From Gammaproteobacteria bacterium (lineage in GTDB: Bacteria > Pseudomonadota > Gammaproteobacteria > Chromatiales > Chromatiaceae), in contig JALORY010000015.1 in the NCBI GenBank assembly GCA_025458675.1, positions 1-40,048 on the forward strand: DNA of 40,048 bases, given 5' to 3'. Below the pieces are notes generated by a model that was given only the letters and a program-made list of their open reading frames with translations, was not told the origin of the DNA and searched no databases. Position 1 is the stretch's first letter, and every line of letters begins with the position of its first letter. This document shows positions 15,917-23,590 of this stretch, piece by piece. Made by a program: the position numbers and the translations under genes.

Positions 15917-16477
15917 TCAGCCGTCGTGGCGTTCCGCGACCGCGTAGATGCCCGGCGCGTTGCGCAGATAGCCCTTGTAGTCCATCCCGTAGCCGAAGAC
16001 GTAGCGGTCCGGCACGGTGAGGCCGACGAAGTCCGCGGCGAAGTCGACGCCGCGCCCGTGCAGCTTCTCCACGAGCACCGCCGTCCACACGCGGCGCGCG
16101 CCCTCGGCCCGGCACTGCGCCGCGATCGCCGCGAGCGTGTAGCCCTCGTCGAGGATGTCGTCGATCACCAGGACGTCGCGGCCCGCGAGCGGCGTGTCGT
16201 GGTGCCGTTTCCAGTCGAGGGCGCCCCCGCGGGTCTGCTCCCGGTAGCGCGTCGCGTGCAGGTAGTCGAGTCGCAGCGGGAACGCGAGTCGGGGCAGCAG
16301 CCCCCCCGCCGGGATCAGGCCACCGTTCATGGCGACGAGGACGACCGGGTCGCGGTCGGCGAGCGCGACACGGATCGCGGTTGCCAGGCGGTCGAGCGCC
16401 GCCTCGACGGCCGCCTGATCGTGCAGCAGGTCGGCCGCGCGCCAGACCTCGGCAGCCTGTTCCGCGGTGATGCTCAT
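15917..16477 (-). CDS. hpt: Hypoxanthine-guanine phosphoribosyltransferase
   Basis: A 186-residue type I phosphoribosyltransferase. The PRPP-binding loop is DVLVIDDILDEGYTL (101-115), preceded by VLVAMNGGLIPAG (PPi loop). The C-terminal part FVGLTVPDRYVFGYGMDYKG has the purine-stacking and DxY features of hypoxanthine enzymes. It makes IMP or GMP from free bases. GAGGGGA precedes the ATG at 16477. Its place between nagZ and mtiP suggests a salvage operon, with mtiP supplying hypoxanthine. The nagZ stop is 19 bp upstream. Confidence 0.92.
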   Translation of the reverse strand: MSITAEQAAEVWRAADLLHDQAAVEAALDRLATAIRVALADRDPVVLVAMNGGLIPAGGLLPRLAFPLRLDYLHATRYREQTRGGALDWKRHHDTPLAGRDVLVIDDILDEGYTLAAIAAQCRAEGARRVWTAVLVEKLHGRGVDFAADFVGLTVPDRYVFGYGMDYKGYLRNAPGIYAVAERHDG

Positions 16478-16496
16478 GGCGTTGTCCCCTCGCGGG

Positions 16497-17543
16497 TCAC
16501 AGCGGCAGCTCCAGGTCCGGTGACGCGTCCAGGTGCGCGAGCCGCCGCACCGCCTCCCGCCACTGGGCGTCCGCGCGCAGGTGAGGCCAGTCGCGTCCCG
16601 CCCGCCCGTGAATGCGCGCGATGCGCGACTGCGCGACGGGGTCCGCGTAGCGCTCGAGCGAGTGCAGCACCGCAGCCGCGCCCTCGGGGTCGTTGCAGAC
16701 GAGGACCATGTCGCAGCCCGCCGCCAGCGCCGCGTGCGCCCGCTCTGCGTAGCCGCCCTCGACCGCCGCTGCCGCCATCGTGAGGTCGTCGCTGAACACC
16801 ACGCCCTGAAAGCCGAGACGGGCCCGCAGGACATCGCGTATCCAATAGGCGGAGTAGCCCGCGGGCCGCGGGTCGGCCTGCCGGTAGATGACGTGCGCCG
16901 GCATGATCCCGCCGAGCCCGTGGCGTACCAGCCGCTCGAAGGGCACCAGGTCCTCGAGCTCGATGTCGACCAGTGAACGCTCGTCCACCGGCAGCTCGCA
17001 GTGCGAGTCGGCCGCCACGCCGCCGTGGCCAGGGAAGTGCTTGCCCACCGCCTGCATGCCGGCGTCGTGGACGCCCTGCACCCAGGCGCGCGCGAGCTCG
17101 GCGACGGCTTCGGGGTCACGGTGGAAGGCCCGGTCGCCGATGACGGAGCTCACGCCGCGGTCGAGATCGAGCACCGGCGCGAAGCTGAGGTCCACGCCGC
17201 AGGCGCGCAGCTCCGCGGCCATCAGCCAGCCGGCGAGGCGCGTCGTGTCGAGACCGCGCGGCCGGTCCGCATCGTAGAGCTGCCCGTAGCGGCCCGGCGG
17301 CGGGAGACGGGTGAACCCCTCGCGGAAGCGCTGCACCCGGCCACCCTCCTGATCCACCGCGACGATCAGCGAGGGGGCGCGCAGCTCATGAATCGACCGC
17401 ACGAGCCGATACAGCGGCTCGGGGGCCGCGTAATTGCGCGCGAACAGGATGACCCCGCCGGTGGCCGGGTGCCGCAGAAGCTCGCGCTCCTCGGGCGTGA
17501 GCTCCGTGCCCCGGAGGTCGAGCATCACCGGACCGTGACCCAT
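16497..17543 (-). CDS. nagZ: Cytoplasmic beta-N-acetylglucosaminidase NagZ (GH3)
   Basis: Removes GlcNAc from anhydro-muropeptides during peptidoglycan recycling, producing the muropeptides that can also induce AmpC. The 348-residue single-domain GH3 protein begins MGHGPVMLDLRGTELTPEE with no signal peptide. It carries VAVDQEGGRVQRF, LSFAPVLDLDRG, the catalytic-loop motif KHFPGHGGVAADSH (168-181) and the nucleophile region VVFSDDLTM (Asp252 or Asp253). Length fits the family (about 340). The ATG at 17543 follows a purine-rich stretch. It heads nagZ-hpt-mtiP. The open frame upstream to 17846 overlaps the divergent FliL-domain gene and is not used. Confidence 0.95.
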   Translation of the reverse strand: MGHGPVMLDLRGTELTPEERELLRHPATGGVILFARNYAAPEPLYRLVRSIHELRAPSLIVAVDQEGGRVQRFREGFTRLPPPGRYGQLYDADRPRGLDTTRLAGWLMAAELRACGVDLSFAPVLDLDRGVSSVIGDRAFHRDPEAVAELARAWVQGVHDAGMQAVGKHFPGHGGVAADSHCELPVDERSLVDIELEDLVPFERLVRHGLGGIMPAHVIYRQADPRPAGYSAYWIRDVLRARLGFQGVVFSDDLTMAAAAVEGGYAERAHAALAAGCDMVLVCNDPEGAAAVLHSLERYADPVAQSRIARIHGRAGRDWPHLRADAQWREAVRRLAHLDASPDLELPL

Positions 17544-17600
17544 CGCCTGCCTGTCCCCCGCTCGAAAGTGCGTCAGATTACACCAGAAGGCCCAGCGACC

Positions 17601-18014
17601 ATGTGGCACCGGACTCTCACCGCTCTCGCTCTCCTCGCCGCGCTCGCCGCTCCCGCTCACGGCAGTGCGAAGAAGGAGGCCGCGCCGCCGACCGACGGCG
17701 TGCAGTACTTCGCCCTCGCCCCCGCGTTGATCTCGAACGTGCAGTCGCAGGGCAAGCCGCGCTTCCTGCGCTGCGAGGTCCAGTTCCAGAGCGGCAAGCC
17801 GGACGCGGTGGCGCGACTCACGCTGCACGGCCCCGCGTTGCGTCACGCCCTGCTGATGCTGTTCGTCGAACAGGACTCGGCGGTGCTCCAGACGCCCGCC
17901 GGCCGCGACCAGCTGCGCAAGGCGGCGCTGGAGTCGGCCCGCGGGGTCATGCAGGCCCAGACCGGTGAGCCCTGGATAGACGACCTCTACTTCACGTCCT
18001 TCTACGTGCAGTGA
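17601..18014 (+). CDS. FliL-domain protein, exported
   Basis: A 137-residue protein with a signal-peptide-like N-terminus (MWHRTLTALALLAALAAPAHG) and a domain typical of the flagellar basal-body protein FliL: YFALAPALISNVQSQGKPRFLRCEVQF, LRHALLMLFVEQDSAVLQTPAGRDQLRKAAL, and the ending YFTSFYVQ. Standard FliL is anchored by one uncleaved helix and sits in a flagellar operon; here there are no flagellar genes and the leader looks cleavable. Such orphan FliL-like proteins are common in gammaproteobacteria and their role is unclear. It is divergent from nagZ (57 bp between starts), and its last 23 bp overlap the convergent permease gene. Confidence 0.8.
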   Translation: MWHRTLTALALLAALAAPAHGSAKKEAAPPTDGVQYFALAPALISNVQSQGKPRFLRCEVQFQSGKPDAVARLTLHGPALRHALLMLFVEQDSAVLQTPAGRDQLRKAALESARGVMQAQTGEPWIDDLYFTSFYVQ

Positions 18015-18813
18015 GGCCGGACCGTCGCACGTCGAGCCGGTCCCTCAGCCAGTCGCCCCAGAGGTTCGTCGCCAGCGCCACCGCGCTCAGCGCGAGGCCC
18101 GGGGCGAGCACCAGGTGCGGTGCCACGAGCATGTAGCGCACCCCCTCGCGGATCATGCCGCCCCACGACGGGGCCGGCGGCTGCACGCCGATCCCGAGGA
18201 ACGACATGCCCGCCTCCGCCAGCACCGCGCCAGCGAAGCCGAACGTCGCCTCGACGATCAGCGGTGCCGCCATCAGGGGCAGCAGGTGGCGCAGCAGGAT
18301 GCGCCCGGGACGGACGCCGAGCGACTCGGCCGCGAGCACGTGCTCGCGCCGGCGCAGGGCGAGCACCTGGCCGCGCGCGAGGCGGGCGTAGCCGACCCAG
18401 CCGACGGCCGCGAGCGCGACGACGAGGTTCGCGAGCCCCGGCCCCATCAGGGCGGCGAGGGCGATGGCCAGCAGCAGCCCCGGAAACGCCAGAAAGACGT
18501 CGATGAGGCGGCCGAGCCAGCGGTCCACGGCGCCGCCGAGGTAGGCCGCCGCGGCGCCGACGACGGTTCCGATCACGGCCGAGACGGCGACCACGGCGAC
18601 GGCCACCACGAGCGAGGTGCGTGCGCCTTCGAGCAGCCGGTCGGCAACCGGTCGGCCGACCTCGTCGAAGCCGAGCCAGCCGGCCGCGCCGGGCGGCGCG
18701 AGAATGCGATCGAGGTCGATGGCGTCGGTGGCCGGCGCCAGCCAGGGCGACAGCAGGGCCGCGCCGGCCCAGAGACCGAGCAGCGCGCCGGACACCCGGG
18801 CCGCTGCGGTCAC
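17992..18813 (-). CDS. Peptide-type ABC transporter permease (DppC/OppC family)
   Basis: A 273-residue inner-membrane permease with about six helices and the EAA-type coupling loop in EHVLAAESLGVRPGRILLRHLLP. The ending AVLAEAGMSFLGIGVQPPAPSWGGMI is characteristic of DppC/OppC/NikC permeases. It starts at the GTG at 18813, which overlaps the stop of the upstream permease (GTGA). Partners are the binding protein and the first permease encoded just upstream. No ATPase gene is present in this operon, so DppD/DppF-like ATPases must be encoded elsewhere. The 3' end overlaps the FliL-domain gene by 23 bp. Confidence 0.9.
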   Translation of the reverse strand: MTAAARVSGALLGLWAGAALLSPWLAPATDAIDLDRILAPPGAAGWLGFDEVGRPVADRLLEGARTSLVVAVAVVAVSAVIGTVVGAAAAYLGGAVDRWLGRLIDVFLAFPGLLLAIALAALMGPGLANLVVALAAVGWVGYARLARGQVLALRRREHVLAAESLGVRPGRILLRHLLPLMAAPLIVEATFGFAGAVLAEAGMSFLGIGVQPPAPSWGGMIREGVRYMLVAPHLVLAPGLALSAVALATNLWGDWLRDRLDVRRSGLTARRRT

Positions 18814-19736
18814 GCATCCGCCCCGGCTCGTGGGTCGAGCCACGCGTAGGCCAGGTCGGTCAGCGTGTTCACCACCACGTAGCCGGTACTGATCAGCAGG
18901 ACGCAGCCCTGCACCACGGGATAGTCGCGGCGCTGGATCGCGTCGACCAGCAGCGAGCCGATGCCCGGCCAGGCGAACACGGTTTCCGTGATCACCGCGC
19001 CCGACAGCAGCGCGCCGGCCTGCAGGCCGAGCACGGTGACGACGGGGAGGGCCGCGTTCGGCAGCGCGTGCCGCCACAGCAGGGCGCGCTCCGCCACTCC
19101 CTTCGCCCGGGCAGTCCGCAGGTAGTCCTCGCCGAGCACCTCGAGCAGGCTGCTGCGCACCATCCGCGCGAGCACCGCGGCCATGCCGGCGCCGAGCGTC
19201 AGCGCGGGCAGGACGAGGCTGGAGGGCCCTTCGCGCCCGCTCACCGGGGTCCAGCCGAGCCCCACCGAGAACCCGAGAATGAGGAGGGGGCCCAGCCAGA
19301 AGCTCGGCACCGACTGGCCGAGCAGCGCGAATCCCATCGCGACCCCGTCGACCACCCTGCCCTGGCGCCTTGCCGCCAGCATGCCGAGCGGCAGGGCGGT
19401 GACGACGGCGATCGCCAGCGCCGCGGCGGCGAGCTGCAGGGTGGCGGGAAGGCGCTCCGCGATCAGCGCCGAGACGGGGCGGCGGCTGTGGAGCGAGGTG
19501 CCGAGATCGAGTCGTGCCAGGCTGGCGAACTGATTGGCGAGCTGCACCGCGACCGGCCGGTCGAGGCCCAGGCTGGCGCGCAGGTTTGCCCGGTCGGCCG
19601 GCCGCGCCGACTCGCCGAGCATCAGCTCGACCGGATCGCCCGGGATCAGGTGGACGAGCAGGAAGGTGAGCAGCGCGACACCGAGCACGACGCCGACGGC
19701 GCCGGCCAGTCGGCGGCCGGCCTGGGCCCAGGTCAT
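18810..19736 (-). CDS. Peptide-type ABC transporter permease (DppB/OppB family)
   Basis: A 308-residue permease. The first helix LAGAVGVVLGVALLTFLLVHLIPGDPVELMLG and following periplasmic segment are typical of DppB. Further helices and the EAA loop EDYLRTARAKGVAERALLWRH lead to the C-terminal ITETVFAWPGIGSLLVDAIQRRDYPVVQG signature. The ATG at 19736 overlaps the stop of the YkuD gene (ATGA), and its own stop overlaps the next permease, so translational coupling through the operon is likely. The cargo would be peptides or a similar small molecule; the specific substrate is unknown. Confidence 0.92.
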   Translation of the reverse strand: MTWAQAGRRLAGAVGVVLGVALLTFLLVHLIPGDPVELMLGESARPADRANLRASLGLDRPVAVQLANQFASLARLDLGTSLHSRRPVSALIAERLPATLQLAAAALAIAVVTALPLGMLAARRQGRVVDGVAMGFALLGQSVPSFWLGPLLILGFSVGLGWTPVSGREGPSSLVLPALTLGAGMAAVLARMVRSSLLEVLGEDYLRTARAKGVAERALLWRHALPNAALPVVTVLGLQAGALLSGAVITETVFAWPGIGSLLVDAIQRRDYPVVQGCVLLISTGYVVVNTLTDLAYAWLDPRAGADA

Positions 19737-20227
19737 TCGACGATGTCCACGGCCGTGCCCTGCGGCACGCGGTCGAACAGGGCCAGGAGATCGGCGTTGC
19801 GCATGCGGATGCAGCCGTGCGAGCGCGGCGTGCCGATCGGCTCGGCGTCGGGGCAGCCGTGGATGTAGATGTACCGCCGCAGCGTGTCGACCTCGCCACC
19901 GCGGTTGCGCCCCGGCTCCAGGCCGGTCAGCCAGAGGATGCGACCGAGGATCCAGTCGCGACCGGGCTCGGCCGCGGCGAGCGCCGGCGAGTACAGCTCG
20001 CCGGTGGGCCGACGGCCGACGAACACCGCGTTCGGGGGACAGTCGCCGCCGATCTTGAGGCGGATCCGGTGGCGCCCGCGCGGCGTGCAGCCGCTGCCGC
20101 GCCGCTCCCCGGGGCCGCGCGCGGCCGTCGACACCGGATAGCGCGCGAGCACCGCCGCACCCGACCGCAGCTCCAGGACCTGGGCCGTGAGGTCGATGCG
20201 CACGAGCAGCGGGTCGGCGGCGGTCAT
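19733..20227 (-). CDS. Leaderless YkuD (L,D-transpeptidase fold) protein, possible cytoplasmic L,D-carboxypeptidase
   Basis: A 164-residue protein that is almost all YkuD domain. The catalytic motif is complete: IHG (His123) then SHGCIRM (Ser136, His137, catalytic Cys139). The start MTAADPLLVRIDLTAQVLEL enters the domain directly, with no signal peptide or membrane segment. Periplasmic L,D-transpeptidases that crosslink murein need export; leaderless YkuD proteins such as Acinetobacter ElsL and Vibrio LdcV are cytoplasmic L,D-carboxypeptidases of cell-wall recycling. That role is inferred here. The gene sits between an ABC binding-protein gene and the permease genes, with ATGA overlaps at both ends, and nagZ is only 2 kb away on the same strand. 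Confidence 0.85.
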   Translation of the reverse strand: MTAADPLLVRIDLTAQVLELRSGAAVLARYPVSTAARGPGERRGSGCTPRGRHRIRLKIGGDCPPNAVFVGRRPTGELYSPALAAAEPGRDWILGRILWLTGLEPGRNRGGEVDTLRRYIYIHGCPDAEPIGTPRSHGCIRMRNADLLALFDRVPQGTAVDIVE

Positions 20228-21777
20228 GGAGTGGCGGCGGCGCCAGGCCGTTGTAAGACGTCGGCCAGCGCATCGTAATTGCCGTCGCGGGCGAGCCGGT
20301 AGCCCGCGATGCGCGCGCCGGTGACCGCGACGTTGTGCTCGCGCCAGAGCGGCACGTAGGCCACGTCCGTGTGCAGCCGCCCCTGCACCGCGCGAAACAA
20401 CGCAGCCTGCTCGTCCGGCGCCTGCGCACGCTCGGCCGCCTCGACCAGCCGGTCCACCTCCGCCGAGCGGTAGCGCCCGCGGTTCGCCCCGTCGGGCGGC
20501 AGGGCGGCGCTGTGGAAGGCGTAGCGGAAGATGTCGGGCGTGTGCACGCCCACCCAGGCGAGCGAGTAGATCTCGAACTGGCCGGCCTTGACGTCGCCGT
20601 AGAAGGTGCCCCAGTCGTAGCTCCTGACCGCCACCTCGACGCCGGCCTCGCGAAGCTGGTGCTGGAGGACCGCGGCGAGCCGCAGCCGGAACGGGTCGGC
20701 CGAGGTCTTGTAGTCGAGTCGCAACGGCCGCCCCGGCCCGTAGCCGGCCTGCGCGAGCAGTGCGCGCGCCCGTTCGGGGTCGCGTTGGCGCTCGGGGAGG
20801 TCCGCCCCGGCCCAGTGCTGCGGTGGCAGCATCGACTCCGCGGGCTCGGCGAGCCCGGCATAAAGCTTTTCCGTCACCGCCCGCCTGTCGATCGCCAGCA
20901 CGATCGCCTCGCGCACCCGCGGGTCGGCGAGCGCGGCATGCTCGAGGTGAAGCCCCAGGTAGGCAAAGGTGGTGCCGGGCGCCGACTCGAGCCGCAGCCC
21001 CGGCTGTGCCCCCAGCCAGGCGGCGATCTCCGGCGGCAGGTCGTTCTGCACGAGATCGATCTCGCCACGCCGCAGCTTCAGGGCGCGCACCGTCGGGTCC
21101 CTCACCTCGAGGAGCTCGATCGCGAGGCCGTCGCGCCGACGCTCGAGCCGCAGCCGGCCCTCGCCTTCCCGCGCCGCGAAGCGGAACGGCCCGCTGCCCA
21201 GCGGCCGCGCGGCGAAGTCGTGCCCGGCCGCGAGCGCCGCGGCGGGCAGGATGCCGACGGTCAGGAACGACGGCAGCAGCGCGTCCGGCCGATGCAGGTC
21301 GAACGCCACCCGCCGTGCGTCGAGCGCCTCGACACGCGCGATCGCCGCGAGCGCACCGCGATGAGGCGAGCCACCGGCGGGGTCGAGCACCGCGGCGTAG
21401 GTCGCCGCGACGTCAGCTGCCGTGAGGGGCGTGCCGTCGGCGAAGGGTGCGATCCCCTCGCGCAGGGTGAAGACGTAGCGATCGGGCGTCTCGCGGACCC
21501 AGTCCGCGAGCGCCGGCACCGGCCGACCGTGCTCGTCGATGCCGACGAGCGCCCCGTAGAGCAGCCGCACCACGCGCGCCGAAACAGCGTCCGTGGCGTA
21601 GCGCGGGTCGAGGTTGGCGGGCGCCTGGGCGAGGCCGACGCGGACCGCCGGCAGACCGTCCGGCCCGCGCCCGCAGGCGGCGACCAGGCCCAGCAGCGAC
21701 GCCGCCACCCCGCAGCGCAGCGCGCGGCGCCACGCCCGGCGCGCGCCGGCGCCGACGCTCAGCCGCCCGTCCCCCAT
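20224..21777 (-). CDS. Peptide-type ABC transporter substrate-binding lipoprotein (SBP family 5)
   Basis: A 517-residue extracytoplasmic binding protein. The basic N-terminus and hydrophobic core end in the lipobox LVAAC (Cys35), so it should be a lipoprotein. The mature part has the family 5 pattern: LDPRYATDAVSARVVRLLYGALVG, ALADWVRETPDRYVFTLREGIAPFADGTPLTAADV, and LADPRVREAIVLAIDRRAVTEKLYAG. Members bind oligopeptides, dipeptides, murein peptides or nickel; the pocket residues cannot be interpreted by eye. The ATG at 21777 overlaps the upstream CYTH gene by 19 bp, and the stop overlaps the YkuD start as ATGA. It has no clear Shine-Dalgarno, suggesting coupled translation. Confidence 0.9.
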   Translation of the reverse strand: MGDGRLSVGAGARRAWRRALRCGVAASLLGLVAACGRGPDGLPAVRVGLAQAPANLDPRYATDAVSARVVRLLYGALVGIDEHGRPVPALADWVRETPDRYVFTLREGIAPFADGTPLTAADVAATYAAVLDPAGGSPHRGALAAIARVEALDARRVAFDLHRPDALLPSFLTVGILPAAALAAGHDFAARPLGSGPFRFAAREGEGRLRLERRRDGLAIELLEVRDPTVRALKLRRGEIDLVQNDLPPEIAAWLGAQPGLRLESAPGTTFAYLGLHLEHAALADPRVREAIVLAIDRRAVTEKLYAGLAEPAESMLPPQHWAGADLPERQRDPERARALLAQAGYGPGRPLRLDYKTSADPFRLRLAAVLQHQLREAGVEVAVRSYDWGTFYGDVKAGQFEIYSLAWVGVHTPDIFRYAFHSAALPPDGANRGRYRSAEVDRLVEAAERAQAPDEQAALFRAVQGRLHTDVAYVPLWREHNVAVTGARIAGYRLARDGNYDALADVLQRPGAAATP

Positions 21778-22238
21778 TCGCGGAAGGGGTGCGCGCTCAG
21801 GCTGGTGTTGTAGTAGCGCGGATCGGAGGACACCTCGGCGCCGACCCAGGGCGGCAGGGCGACGTCGGCGTCGGCCGACTCGAGCTCGATCTCCGCGAGC
21901 ACGAGGCCCGCGTTTTCGGCCTCGAACACGTCGACCTCCCAGCGACGGCCGCCGTAGTCCACGAAGTGCCGCGTCTTCACGATCAGCGGGGGCAGCGCGA
22001 GGCGGTCGAGCATCTCCTCGGCATCCGCCAGCGGGATCGGGTACTCGTACTCGCTGCGGTGGATGCCGTCGACCGTGCTCTTCACGTTGAGCCGAGCCCG
22101 CTCGCCGTCGGTGCGCACGCGCACCGAGGCGTTCGCCGAGCGCGACAGGTAGCCCTGCCGAAAACGCACGCTGCCGACCACGGCCTCGCGCCACGCGTCG
22201 CTCACGACCAGAAACTTGCGCTCGATCTCGGTGCCCAT
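21759..22238 (-). CDS. CYTH-domain protein (triphosphate tunnel metalloenzyme family)
   Basis: A 159-residue CYTH protein starting MGTEIERKFLVVSDAW, with the diagnostic ExExK motif (EIERK, residues 4-8). Further tunnel residues follow in SVRVRTDGERARLNVKST, YEYPIPLADAEEML and RRWEVDVFEAENAGLVLAEIELES. Single-domain bacterial members mostly hydrolyse inorganic tripolyphosphate or other triphosphates with a divalent metal; a few are adenylate cyclases. Which activity applies is not visible. GAGGACG precedes the ATG. It follows rlmD by 10 bp and overlaps the binding-lipoprotein gene, so it is transcribed with both. Confidence 0.88.
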   Translation of the reverse strand: MGTEIERKFLVVSDAWREAVVGSVRFRQGYLSRSANASVRVRTDGERARLNVKSTVDGIHRSEYEYPIPLADAEEMLDRLALPPLIVKTRHFVDYGGRRWEVDVFEAENAGLVLAEIELESADADVALPPWVGAEVSSDPRYYNTSLSAHPFREWGTGG

Positions 22239-22248
22239 GTAGCCGTCC

Positions 22249-23586
22249 TCAGCTGTCGCGTGCGAACAGGGCCATCGACTCGACGTGCGCCGTGTGCGGA
22301 AACATGTCCATGGCGCCCGCGCCGATCAGCCGGTAGCCGTGACGCTGCACCAGCTCCGCCGCGTCGCGCGCCAAGGTGCCAGGGTAGCAGGACACGTAGA
22401 GGATGCGCCTCACGCCGAGCCGCGGCAGGTGCGCGAGCAGCTCAGGTGCGCCGGTCCGCGGCGGGTCGAGCAGCGCGCAGTCGAACGGCCCCTCGGCGAG
22501 CCACGACGCGGCGTCCAGCCCGCGGTACAGATCACCCGCGACGAAGCGGGCGTTGGCGATGCCGTTGCGCTCCGCGTTGGCCCGGGCGCGCGCCACCAGC
22601 GCCTTCTCGCCCTCGACCCCGACCACCTCCTTCGCACGGCGGGCGAGCGGGAGCGTGAAGTTGCCGAGGCCGCAGAAGAGATCGAGCACGCGCTCGTGCG
22701 GCGCGGGCGCGAGCAGCGCAAGCGCGCGCGACACCATCAGGCGGTTCACCTCGAAGTTCACCTGCGTGAAGTCGCCCGGGCGGAACTCGAGGGCGAGGTC
22801 GAACTCGGGCAGCGCATAGGTGAGCGTGACGCCGGGCGGCTCCGCAGGACGCAGGGTGTCGAGCCCGCCCTCCTGGACGTAGGCCGTGACGCCGTGGCGA
22901 CGGCCGAAAGCCGCCAGGGCGGCCACGTCCCCCAGGGTGGGGGGCGCGAGGAAGCGGAAGGCCAGGACGCAGGCCGCGTCGCCCATCGCAACCTCGACCT
23001 GCGGCACGCACTCGGGCCGGCTCAGGCCGGAGATCAGCTCGCCGAGGGGGCCGAGCAGGTGCCCCACCTGGGGGTGCAACACCGGGCACGACGCCGTCTC
23101 GGTGATGAAGCCCGAGCCGCGCTCGCGAAACCCGACCAGCACCCGTCCCTTCTTCGCCACGTGCTTGACGCCGAGCCTCGCCTTGCGGCGGTAGCCCCAG
23201 GACGAGGCACCGACCAGCGGCGGCCAGATCGACTCCGGCTCGAGCCGGGCGATGTGTCGCAGGGCGTCGAGCAGCACCTGCTGCTTGGACGCGATCTGGG
23301 CCTCGGCAGCGAGGTGCTGCAGGGTACAGCCGCCGCACCGGCCGAACACGGCGCAGGCCGGCGCCACGCGCGCCGGTGACGGCTCGAGCACCGCGTCGAG
23401 CTCGGCCTCGTCGAAGTTGCGGTGGCGCTTGGCGAGGCGCAGGCGCACCCGCTCGCCGGGCAGCGCGCCGTGCACGAAGGTCGCCTTGCCCTCGAGCCGC
23501 GCCACGCCGCGGCCGTCGTGGCTCAGCGACTCGATCACTGCCTCGGCGAGTGCCGGCCCTCGCGGCCCGCTGGCGGGGGAGCCCAC
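22249..23586 (-). CDS. rlmD: 23S rRNA (uracil-1939-C5)-methyltransferase RlmD
   Basis: A 445-residue SAM-dependent RNA methyltransferase. An N-terminal TRAM domain (about 10-70) is followed by four cysteines that fit the RlmD 4Fe-4S cluster (Cys78, Cys84, Cys87, Cys167), then the Rossmann domain with VLDLFCGLGNFTLPLA (SAM binding), FDCALLDPPRTG, and the catalytic YVSCYPGTLARD. It makes m5U1939 in 23S rRNA. The start is a GTG at 23586, 4 bases after the cysM stop. Paralogues RlmC and TrmA lack or vary the TRAM/Fe-S combination, so RlmD is the best fit. Confidence 0.93.
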   Translation of the reverse strand: MGSPASGPRGPALAEAVIESLSHDGRGVARLEGKATFVHGALPGERVRLRLAKRHRNFDEAELDAVLEPSPARVAPACAVFGRCGGCTLQHLAAEAQIASKQQVLLDALRHIARLEPESIWPPLVGASSWGYRRKARLGVKHVAKKGRVLVGFRERGSGFITETASCPVLHPQVGHLLGPLGELISGLSRPECVPQVEVAMGDAACVLAFRFLAPPTLGDVAALAAFGRRHGVTAYVQEGGLDTLRPAEPPGVTLTYALPEFDLALEFRPGDFTQVNFEVNRLMVSRALALLAPAPHERVLDLFCGLGNFTLPLARRAKEVVGVEGEKALVARARANAERNGIANARFVAGDLYRGLDAASWLAEGPFDCALLDPPRTGAPELLAHLPRLGVRRILYVSCYPGTLARDAAELVQRHGYRLIGAGAMDMFPHTAHVESMALFARDS

Positions 23587-23590
23587 GCGA

